A DNA stretch of 5,142 nt from Deltaproteobacteria bacterium (GTDB taxonomy: Bacteria; Desulfobacterota; DSM-4660; Desulfatiglandales; Desulfatiglandaceae), in contig JAOZQV010000279.1 in the NCBI GenBank assembly GCA_029932035.1, positions 1 through 5,142 of the forward strand, written 5' to 3'. The notes under the pieces are model-generated. The model worked only from the letters and a program-made list of their open reading frames with translations, was not told where the DNA came from and did no database searches. The first letter of the stretch is position 1. Each line of letters begins with the position of its first letter. A program made the translations under genes and the position numbers. Positions 1 through 5,142 of the stretch are shown in pieces.

Positions 1-545
1 ACGACTATGCAAACCGCCTTTACAGGGCCTGGGGAATCGGCAAAAAGGGAGAAGATAAAGGCGTCCTGATCTTTGTAACAGTGAAGGAAAGAAAGATGCG
101 TATTGAGACCGGGTATGGTGTGGAGGGGATACTCCCTGACGGCCTGGTCGGGGAGATACGCGATCGCTACATGACCCCTTATCTCAAACAGGACAAATTC
201 GGTGAGGGGTTGCTTGCAGGCGCATTAGCCGTGGCCCAGGTCGTTGCAAAGGCTTCAGGGATCGAGTTAGCCGGTCAGATACCGAAAAAAGCTGTCGAGA
301 AACGGACCGGGTTTTCCTTTTTGCCAATTCTCATTATATTCATCATAATTATGCTGATATCGAAAAGACGCGGCGGGTCCTGGTTCTTTTTTCTGGCCCT
401 CCTCTTTGGCCTTGGTGGCGGGGGAGGCTATGGATCAAGATACTCCAGTGGTGGGTCTGGTGGAAGCTTTGGTGGTTTCGGGGGCGGTTTCGGTGGATTT
501 GGGGGTGGCATGAGCGGCGGCGGCGGCGCTGGAGGAGGCTTTTAA
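1..545 (+). CDS. TPM-domain (YgcG-type) membrane protein, 5' truncated
   Basis: The reading frame is open to the left edge (first full codon at base 3), so the true start and any signal peptide lie outside the window; about 180 residues are visible. The first 85 or so match the second half of a TPM domain (the YgcG / TLP18.3 / Psb32 family), with the recognisable stretches ANRLYRAWGIGKKG, GVLIFV, RIETGYGVEGILPD and a final helix ending near ALAVAQVVAK. Two hydrophobic segments follow at about nt 312-362 and 381-416, separated by a basic KRR turn. The protein ends in a 44-residue tail holding 27 glycines. This domain-membrane-Gly tail layout is typical of the family. Plant members have been linked to photosystem II repair and acid phosphatase activity, but the bacterial role is not settled. 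By family precedent the TPM domain lies outside the cytoplasmic membrane. It is the first visible gene of an operon with a nucleotidyltransferase-like gene and lemA. Confidence 0.9.
   Translation, partial: DYANRLYRAWGIGKKGEDKGVLIFVTVKERKMRIETGYGVEGILPDGLVGEIRDRYMTPYLKQDKFGEGLLAGALAVAQVVAKASGIELAGQIPKKAVEKRTGFSFLPILIIFIIIMLISKRRGGSWFFFLALLFGLGGGGGYGSRYSSGGSGGSFGGFGGGFGGFGGGMSGGGGAGGGF
411..542 (+). repeat. Low-complexity glycine-rich coding tract
   Basis: This is the 3' end of the TPM gene, made mostly of GGN codons mixed with TTT/TTC and AGT/AGC. It encodes a 44-residue tail of Gly with Phe, Ser and Tyr, including the short repeat GGFGGGFGGFGGG. The repeat is imperfect at DNA level and uses mixed glycine codons (ggt, ggc, ggg, gga). 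That points to selection on the peptide rather than recent expansion of a DNA repeat. Similar Gly-rich tails are common in YgcG-like proteins. Confidence 0.75.
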
Positions 546-556
546 AAGGAGCAATT

Positions 557-1288
557 ATGGGGAAAAATCAAAAAGATCCAAAAACGATATTACCGGATAT
601 CACCAACGCCTATAAGGCCCTTTTTGGCAATGACCTTGTGAGCATTATTCTTTATGGCAGCGCAACAGGGCAGGATTTCCAGCCTGGAAAATCTGACATT
701 AATTTCATGATTGTGCTCACAGAAGATGGAATAGAACATCTTGACCGGGCCTTTGATGTTGTAAATAAGTGGCGAAAAAGGGGTGTGGCCGTTCCTCTCT
801 TTTTAACGGAAGAGTACGTAAAGACCTCCTTAGATGTATTTCCCATCGAATATCTCAATTTCCAGAACAATTACATCCAGGTTTTCGGAAAGGACATCCT
901 CAAAGATCTCGAATTTAGCCCCGAATTCCTCCGGCTCCAGTGCGAACGGGAGATCAAGGGCAAACTCCTCCTGTTGAGGGAGGCATTTCTCGAGACCTCA
1001 GGCAAAGGAAAGGCCTTAAAAGGGCTTATCACGCAGGCTCTCCCGGCGCTGATGGCAATCTTTGAGGCCTTACTGCACCTAAGGAAGATAGACGTGCCAA
1101 GAGAAAGACGTGAGATCGTCAGGGCAATGGCTCAGGCATTTGATTTGGAGCATGGTGTTTTTGAAGGCCTCCTTGATATTAAGGAAGATAAGTCTAAGTT
1201 CAGTGATAAAGAAAGCCTTAATCTGTTTAAAGGCTGCTTAAAGGAAATGAGAAAGCTTTCTACACTAATAAATTCATTGGGAGGTTAA
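557..1288 (+). CDS. Nucleotidyltransferase-fold protein, possibly catalytically altered
   Basis: The 243-residue soluble protein has no signal peptide or membrane segment. Residues 25-110 resemble the polymerase-beta type nucleotidyltransferase fold: strand IILYGS with the G34-S35 turn, a short spacer, then S46-D47-I48-N49 leading into strand FMIVL. The usual pattern is GS...DxD, where both acids bind metal; here the second is Asn. E98 in FPIEYL is a candidate for the third acidic position. Residues 125-243 look all-helical, like the C-terminal bundles of minimal and aminoglycoside nucleotidyltransferases, but no clear HEPN RxxxxH motif is visible. The start is supported by AAGGAG at 546-551, five bases before ATG, and only 11 bases separate it from the TPM stop. 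Substrate is unknown. It could be an active nucleotidyltransferase with an unusual metal site or a non-catalytic nucleotide sensor. The fold call is fairly confident and the function is not. Confidence 0.75.
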   Translation: MGKNQKDPKTILPDITNAYKALFGNDLVSIILYGSATGQDFQPGKSDINFMIVLTEDGIEHLDRAFDVVNKWRKRGVAVPLFLTEEYVKTSLDVFPIEYLNFQNNYIQVFGKDILKDLEFSPEFLRLQCEREIKGKLLLLREAFLETSGKGKALKGLITQALPALMAIFEALLHLRKIDVPRERREIVRAMAQAFDLEHGVFEGLLDIKEDKSKFSDKESLNLFKGCLKEMRKLSTLINSLGG

Positions 1289-1289
1289 C

Positions 1290-1865
1290 ATGGGGAAAGG
1301 ACTAAAGACCCTGCTGGTCATTATTGGCATATTGCTGCTTATAGTTTTTGCCGCTTATTCATTTCTAAAGGGGACATACAATACCCTTGTGACCATGGAT
1401 GAGGGTGTCAAGGGAGCATGGGCCCAGGTAGAAAACCAGCTTCAGCGCCGTTATGACCTCATCCCCAATTATGTGGAGACGGTCAAAGGCTATGCCAAAC
1501 ACGAAAAAGAGGTCTTCGTTAAAGTAACCGAGGCCCGTTCAAAAGTGGCGGGAGCCACCACCGTCAGCGATAAGATCCAGGCAAACAACCAGCTTAGCTC
1601 TGCCCTTGGGCGGCTATTGCTGGTAGTTGAACGTTATCCGGAGTTGAAGGCCAACACCAATTTTATCCGTTTGCAGGATGAATTGGCGGGAACTGAAAAC
1701 CGTATCGCGGTTGAACGCAGGCGGTTTAATGAAACGGTGAAGAGTTATAATATTAAGGTACGAAGCTTCCCCACAAATATACTCGCAGGTATGTTCGGGT
1801 TTGAAAAGGCAACCTTCTTCGAAGTCCCCAAAGAGCGGCAGGAAGCGCCCAAAGTAAAGTTCTAA
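1290..1865 (+). CDS. lemA: LemA family membrane protein
   Basis: A full-length LemA protein of 191 residues, the usual family size. A hydrophobic helix at about residues 7-26 anchors the N terminus. It is followed by the hallmark region from W44 (WAQVENQLQRRYDLIPN) through VETVKGYAKHE to residue 72, a long helical middle part, and the second hallmark at 114-148 (ERYPELKAN, then LQDELAGTENRIAVERRRFNE). The end carries the conserved FP (160-161) and GMFGF. LemA proteins form elongated helical bundles attached to the membrane; their biochemical role is unknown. The ATG is one base after the upstream stop, and its ribosome binding site GGGAGG (1279-1284) lies inside the end of that gene, indicating translational coupling. 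This order (TPM, nucleotidyltransferase, LemA) places LemA last in the operon. The family call is very secure. Confidence 0.95.
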   Translation: MGKGLKTLLVIIGILLLIVFAAYSFLKGTYNTLVTMDEGVKGAWAQVENQLQRRYDLIPNYVETVKGYAKHEKEVFVKVTEARSKVAGATTVSDKIQANNQLSSALGRLLLVVERYPELKANTNFIRLQDELAGTENRIAVERRRFNETVKSYNIKVRSFPTNILAGMFGFEKATFFEVPKERQEAPKVKF

Positions 1866-1873
1866 GTGAAGGC

Positions 1874-2968
1874 TCAGCGTTTTTGAAGGTAATAATTCTC
1901 AATTCTGGTCAAAGTGTTGACATATTGGTTTTGAAATTCAAAATCGGGGTAGTGACTGATCTCTTTTCTTAATGGTTGGATGTACGGTAATATATTTATC
2001 CCGTAGCTGTTCTTCCCTAATCTGTCTGCCTGGTGGACGACCAGCACAGAATAATAGGTTAACAGAAGCCTGCAGGTCACTGAGCGTCGGAACAGATAGG
2101 CCCTTCCACCGGTGGTATTCAGAAAAAAGCCCGCATAGCGATACATTACATCAAATGGAAGTCTTACTTGCCCGGGATTCGGGCATAGTTTCCCCAACAT
2201 AATCCATCTGTAAAACATTTCCAGATTGATCTCTAAGGTATCGCGCTCGTTTACCGCCACTTCTTTGAATAAACGCAGGTCCTTTCGGTCCAAGGCACGG
2301 GAGAAAAAGAATACATTCTTCACCATGATAGTGGGGGCAAAGCCCTCACCGGCAGGCACAGGCGGCCTCGCAGCCAACCGTTCGATAATCCTTTTGAAGT
2401 AGGAGTAGGTATCTGTCTTCAAATCCAGTCGTTCGATGTACTTCTCAGTATTGAGATACGCAAAAAAATCGGCCACGTATTCATCAATCAGGTCACAGTA
2501 AATCTTATCTGCCGGGGCTTTTCCGAATGAATCGCCCTTGCGTGGTATAAATAGGCGTGTTACCTCTCCATCAGTTCTGAATAAATCATCTTTGCCTAAT
2601 TCAAATAGACGTTCTATCTGACCTTCAGTCGCGCTTAGCATTTCCTGCAAAACGACCTCTTTCTCCATAGGCAAGGTCCCGACACCAAGACGTTTCTTGG
2701 GGAGGGCCTTTTTCTCAATAGGAAAGGCCTTGCCACCCGCATCCTTTTCTTTAACATCCTCGGCCTCAGGGCGTTCCCCTTCATGATCCTTTATACCCGG
2801 CGCTCCTTTTGAAGACGCCTTTTTATCAACCGGAGATAAGTCTCCTGCCACCAGCGCCTTTTCCGGTTTTGGTCCGGTTTGTGAATACCAGTAGTAGCCG
2901 AGGCCTCCCAAAACTACCACTGCCGGAAGCACCCACCACCAGATACGCCCTCCTATTTTATCGATCAT
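1874..2968 (-). CDS. Uncharacterised single-pass membrane protein
   Basis: I do not recognise this 364-residue protein. It begins with a short basic segment and a Trp-rich hydrophobic helix at about residues 10-28 (IWWWVLPAVVVLGGLGYYWY), which reads as an uncleaved signal anchor with the bulk of the protein outside the cytoplasm. Residues 30-105 are a charged, low-complexity linker rich in Lys, Glu, Pro and Ala, with a weak internal repeat (FPIEKKALPKK and LPMEKEV). Residues 106-364 look like a folded, mainly helical domain rich in aromatic residues, with three cysteines (158, 262, 299) and no motif I can assign. The start is supported by AGGAGA at 2976-2981, seven bases upstream. The 41-base gap after the fumarase beta gene, on the same strand, suggests co-transcription with no obvious functional link. 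The frame is intact for over a kilobase with an anchor-linker-domain layout, so it is a real gene. Confidence 0.8.
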   Translation of the reverse strand: MIDKIGGRIWWWVLPAVVVLGGLGYYWYSQTGPKPEKALVAGDLSPVDKKASSKGAPGIKDHEGERPEAEDVKEKDAGGKAFPIEKKALPKKRLGVGTLPMEKEVVLQEMLSATEGQIERLFELGKDDLFRTDGEVTRLFIPRKGDSFGKAPADKIYCDLIDEYVADFFAYLNTEKYIERLDLKTDTYSYFKRIIERLAARPPVPAGEGFAPTIMVKNVFFFSRALDRKDLRLFKEVAVNERDTLEINLEMFYRWIMLGKLCPNPGQVRLPFDVMYRYAGFFLNTTGGRAYLFRRSVTCRLLLTYYSVLVVHQADRLGKNSYGINILPYIQPLRKEISHYPDFEFQNQYVNTLTRIENYYLQKR

Positions 2969-3009
2969 ACCAATTTCTCCTGCAATACATTTGGTTTTAC
3001 ATGTTCAAT

Positions 3010-3567
3010 CTACAACATCCGATACTTCTCCTGGCCCTCCACATAAAGATCGTTGCCAAGGGTGTCATTTACCACAATGGCGGGCAGGCCTTCTACCCGT
3101 AACTCTCTAATTGCCTCAGGGCCCAGCTCCTCGTAGGCCACCACTCGCGCGGCCTTGATTGCCCTTGCCATGAGCGCGCCCGCGCCCCCTATGGCAGCCA
3201 TATAGACGCCCTTATGCCTGACCATGGCCTCTATTACCTCTTTCGATCTTTTACCTTTACCTATCATCCCCTTCAGACCTAATTCAAGTAATTTAGGCGC
3301 AAACGGGTCCATCCGATAACTTGTCGTGGGGCCGGCGGCCCCTATTACCCTGCCCGGCGGGGCGGGAGACGGCCCCACGTAATAAATGACCTGTCCCTCG
3401 ATAGGGATGGGCAGTTCTTTTCCTGCTTCAATCAATTCCATAATCTTGCGGTGGGCAGCATCTCTCGCCGTGTAAATAATTCCGCTGATCGTGACTCTAT
3501 CCCCGGACCTGAGCGGCTCTATATCTTCGGCAGATAACGGGGTTTTTAGATGATATTCGTTACCCAT
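3010..3567 (-). CDS. Class I fumarate hydratase, beta subunit (C-terminal type)
   Basis: The 185-residue protein is the swivelling beta subunit of a two-subunit iron-sulfur hydro-lyase and pairs with the alpha subunit encoded just upstream to interconvert fumarate and (S)-malate. Family features seen are the N-terminal LKTPLS...L.SGD, TARDAAHRK (33-41), IYYVGPSPAPPG (61-72), the substrate-binding GPTTSYRMD (79-87), IGKG (102-105) and the C-terminal LPAIVVNDTLGNDLY. The length matches other stand-alone beta subunits. An in-frame ATG further upstream would give 32 more residues overlapping the alpha gene, but the extension has no family likeness. The internal ATG at 3567 has a strong AGGAGG five bases before it, so I chose that. 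Tartrate dehydratase beta is the main alternative because the two families are close; the fumarase call is preferred but the substrate is not proven by sequence. Conventional symbols vary (fumB, fumA C-terminal), so none is given. Confidence 0.93.
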   Translation of the reverse strand: MGNEYHLKTPLSAEDIEPLRSGDRVTISGIIYTARDAAHRKIMELIEAGKELPIPIEGQVIYYVGPSPAPPGRVIGAAGPTTSYRMDPFAPKLLELGLKGMIGKGKRSKEVIEAMVRHKGVYMAAIGGAGALMARAIKAARVVAYEELGPEAIRELRVEGLPAIVVNDTLGNDLYVEGQEKYRML

Positions 3568-3572
3568 AGTCT

Positions 3573-3578
3573 CCTCCT
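3573..3578 (-). promoter_or_regulatory. Ribosome binding site deciding the fumarase beta start
   Basis: Read on the minus strand this is AGGAGG, part of AAGGAGGAG, five bases before the ATG at 3567. It lies in the 20-base gap after the alpha subunit stop. It favours the short 185-residue beta subunit over a longer frame that would overlap the alpha gene. Confidence 0.85.
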
Positions 3579-3587
3579 TTTCCGCCC

Positions 3588-4427
3588 TCAAAGAACGATC
3601 TCGAGATGTCGGCTTGCGTGGCACTGGATATTCACGGCTAAGGGAAGGCTGGCAATATGGCATGGCATCATCAGGATGTGCACTGCAAGAGAAGTCATCC
3701 GTCCGCCCAATCCCTGTGGGCCAACCCCTGTTTTATTAATTTCTTCCAAGAGTTCTTGTTCCATTTCAGCTAATTCAGGGTCCGGATTCGGCGTACCCAG
3801 AACTCTAAGAAGCGATTTCTTGGCTAAAATAGCAGACTTCTCGAAATTGCCCCCGATCCCCACACCAATAATCGTCGGTGGGCAGGGATTAGGGCCTGCC
3901 TCAGCCACGGTCTGAACAATCTTTTCCTTTATCCCGTCCCACCCGGCAGAAGGGGGGAGCATAAAGAGACGGCTCATATTTTCGCTTCCTCCCCCTTTCG
4001 GCACCACCCAGATCTTGAGTTTATCCCCGGAGACCAGGTCAAGATGCACAATAATCGGCGTATTGTCACCCGTATTCTTCCTGGTGAAGGGGTGGCACAC
4101 CGATTTACGCAGGAAACCTTCCTCGTACCCCTGCCGTATCCCCTCTTCAAGGGCCTGGCGCAGGCCGCCTCCCTTGACTGAGACCTCCTGGCCAAGTTCC
4201 ACAAAAAGGACGGCTACTCCGGTGTCCTGGCACATGGGGATCCGCTCCTCCCGAGCTATCTCCGCATTTTCCAGCAGCTTTTTTAGAATGTCCTTTCCCA
4301 CATTCGACTCTTCATATCCCAGCGCACTCTCCAAGGCCTGAACAACGTCATCACCCAATTCAAGATTGGCCCGTATTGACGCATCTTTGACCGCATCGAC
4401 AATGGTCTGGGTTGAGATCTCCCGCAT
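3588..4427 (-). CDS. Class I fumarate hydratase, alpha subunit (N-terminal type)
   Basis: This 279-residue protein is the [4Fe-4S]-binding subunit of an anaerobe-type class I fumarase. The three cysteines expected to hold the cluster are visible: C66 in PMCQDTG, C182 in NPCPPTIIGVGIGG and C269 in NIQCHASRH. Other conserved parts are VCHPFTRKNTGDNTP (110-124), VVPKGGGSENMSRL (141-154), GVGPQGLGG (234-242) and the C-terminal histidines H270 and H274. Length matches stand-alone alpha subunits, unlike the roughly 550-residue fused FumA/FumB of E. coli. The ATG at 4427 is preceded by GGAGGA at 4432-4437. It is the first gene of the minus-strand operon, diverging from surE. Such enzymes are cytoplasmic and serve the citric acid cycle in either direction; the exposed cluster makes them oxygen-sensitive. 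L-tartrate dehydratase alpha (about 300 residues) is the closest alternative and is less likely. Confidence 0.94.
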   Translation of the reverse strand: MREISTQTIVDAVKDASIRANLELGDDVVQALESALGYEESNVGKDILKKLLENAEIAREERIPMCQDTGVAVLFVELGQEVSVKGGGLRQALEEGIRQGYEEGFLRKSVCHPFTRKNTGDNTPIIVHLDLVSGDKLKIWVVPKGGGSENMSRLFMLPPSAGWDGIKEKIVQTVAEAGPNPCPPTIIGVGIGGNFEKSAILAKKSLLRVLGTPNPDPELAEMEQELLEEINKTGVGPQGLGGRMTSLAVHILMMPCHIASLPLAVNIQCHASRHLEIVL

Positions 4428-4456
4428 AAAATCCTCCGATTGAGTTTAATATTCCT

Positions 4457-4485
4457 TTGGCAAATCATTGAAGATGCGTTACATA
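4457..4485 (+). promoter_or_regulatory. Candidate sigma-70-type promoter for surE
   Basis: TTGGCA at 4457-4462 (five of six matches to TTGACA) is followed after 17 bases by TACATA at 4480-4485 (a weak -10, three of six). It lies about 50 bases ahead of the surE start in the divergent gap. The spacing is ideal, but the -10 is poor and the region is AT-rich, so this is tentative. Confidence 0.35.
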
Positions 4486-4510
4486 TAGAAAAAATTGTTT
4501 CAAAATGCAA
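4482..4510 (-). promoter_or_regulatory. Candidate promoter for the fumarase operon
   Basis: On the minus strand TTGCAT (4505-4510) is followed after 17 bases by TATATG (4482-4487), about 55 bases before the alpha subunit ATG. The -10 has four of six consensus matches and the -35 three of six. Its -10 overlaps that of the proposed surE promoter on the other strand, so the two could compete. Tentative. Confidence 0.35.
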
Positions 4511-4533
4511 ACAAATAAGAGATGAACTGAACC

Positions 4534-5142
4534 ATGAGAATCCTTTTGACTAATGATGACGGTATCCATGCCCGGGGGCTCTTTGCCCTTTATGAGGCGC
4601 TGACATCCGACCACGAGGTACATATCGTGGCGCCGGAATCGGAGATGAGCGCTGTGGGACACGCCATTACCCTGACCTCGCCGATCATGGTTCAGGATGT
4701 TCGTAAGAATGGCGCATTTTTCGGGCATGCCGTGAAAGGGACGCCTGCTGACTGTGTAAAGATCGCGGTGCAGGAATTACTCGACAAACCTCCGGACATA
4801 GTCCTTTCCGGAATAAATGTGGGCGCCAATGTGGGCGTCAACATCCTGTATTCAGGCACAGTCTCTGCGGCTACTGAGGGGGCGTTTTTGGGTATAAGAT
4901 CAGCGGCCATATCCCTTGCCACCTTAAAAAACCCGGACTTCCGGTTTGCGGCTCGTTTCAGCAAAGAGGTCATCCGGTTTATGATGGAAAGTGATTTGAG
5001 GGATGGAACAGCCCTGAATGTGAACATCCCCGCGGTGCCACCTGAAGAAATTATGGGCGTGTGCTTAGCGAGACAGGGAACCTCCAGATTTGAAGAGCGC
5101 TTTGAACGACGAAACGATCCTCGCGGCAATGTATATTACTGT
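4534..5142 (+). CDS. surE: 5'/3'-nucleotidase SurE, 3' truncated
   Basis: The first 203 residues of SurE are present and the frame is open at the right edge; the family is about 250 residues long, so roughly the last fifth is missing. SurE is a cytoplasmic metal-dependent phosphatase that removes phosphate from nucleoside 5'- and 3'-monophosphates and is linked to stationary-phase survival. Metal-site residues are all visible: D8-D9 in LLTNDDG, S39 in APESEMS and N95 in LSGINVGAN. Also typical are GHAITL, KGTPADCV (68-75) and YSGTVSAATEGAFLG (106-120). The start is fixed by the family N terminus, since RILLTNDDG normally begins at residue 2. Its ribosome binding site is weak: only AAGAGA at 4517-4522, 11 bases upstream, unlike the strong sites of the other genes. 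SurE is often encoded beside pcm, but that side lies beyond the window. Confidence 0.96.
   Translation, partial: MRILLTNDDGIHARGLFALYEALTSDHEVHIVAPESEMSAVGHAITLTSPIMVQDVRKNGAFFGHAVKGTPADCVKIAVQELLDKPPDIVLSGINVGANVGVNILYSGTVSAATEGAFLGIRSAAISLATLKNPDFRFAARFSKEVIRFMMESDLRDGTALNVNIPAVPPEEIMGVCLARQGTSRFEERFERRNDPRGNVYYC

Noticed and set aside
557..1288. Possible toxin-antitoxin pair of MNT/HEPN type.
   Set aside because: There is no partner HEPN gene beside it, no RxxxxH motif in its own helical part, and its neighbours are TPM and LemA envelope proteins rather than a toxin.
2670..2737. Inverted repeat GGCAAGG ... CCTTGCC, considered as a hairpin or terminator.
   Set aside because: It lies within the coding region for the Lys/Glu-rich linker, the arms are short and far apart, and there is no adjacent T-run; biased linker codons explain it.
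2809..3102. Open frame of 97 codons on the + strand across the junction of the 364-aa gene and fumarase beta.
   Set aside because: It overlaps two supported minus-strand genes, has no good ribosome binding site, and its product has no recognisable feature.
3568..3663. Upstream in-frame extension of the fumarase beta subunit by 32 residues.
   Set aside because: It overlaps the end of the alpha gene, has no family similarity, and a strong AGGAGG sits directly before the internal ATG at 3567.
4522..4530. Minimal ORF ATG-AAC-TGA just before the surE start, considered as a regulatory leader.
   Set aside because: Two codons with no good ribosome binding site of their own is expected by chance in AT-rich leader DNA; nothing else supports it.
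4692..5129. Open frame of 145 codons on the minus strand opposite surE.
   Set aside because: It is a shadow of surE, whose catalytic motifs are intact on the + strand; the antisense translation resembles no family and is Ser/Arg/Pro-rich in the way shadows are.

Overview
This window looks like an ordinary chromosomal stretch from an anaerobic bacterium of roughly 50% GC. It has tight gene packing, strong AGGAG-type ribosome binding sites and no mobile DNA, RNA genes or CRISPR that I could see. The oxygen-sensitive two-subunit class I fumarase and the cluster of TPM, nucleotidyltransferase and LemA genes suggest a Desulfobacterota-like (former Deltaproteobacteria) lineage. That placement is an inference from general family knowledge, not a computed result. 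No intergenic gap exceeds about 110 bases.

Left block, + strand (1-1865): the 3' part of a TPM-domain (YgcG-type) membrane protein, a nucleotidyltransferase-fold protein of 243 aa, and a LemA family protein of 191 aa. The gaps between them are 11 and 1 bases, so they almost certainly form one operon. TPM and LemA proteins often occur as neighbours and both are envelope proteins of unclear function. The soluble nucleotidyltransferase-like protein between them is the least understood member, and its metal-binding motif reads D-x-N instead of D-x-D.

Middle block, - strand (4427 down to 1874): fumarase alpha subunit, fumarase beta subunit, then an unrecognised single-pass membrane protein of 364 aa. 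Gaps are 20 and 41 bases, so these are probably co-transcribed. The two fumarase subunits would together form a [4Fe-4S] enzyme interconverting fumarate and malate. The role of the third gene is unknown. Its stop codon lies only 8 bases from that of lemA, so the two operons converge almost end to end.

Right block, + strand (4534-5142): the start of surE, a 5'/3'-nucleotidase gene cut off by the window edge. It diverges from the fumarase genes across a 106-base region in which promoter-like elements for both directions overlap.

I found no clear evidence for an undescribed system. The best leads are the nucleotidyltransferase-like protein in the TPM/LemA operon and the uncharacterised membrane-anchored protein behind the fumarase genes.
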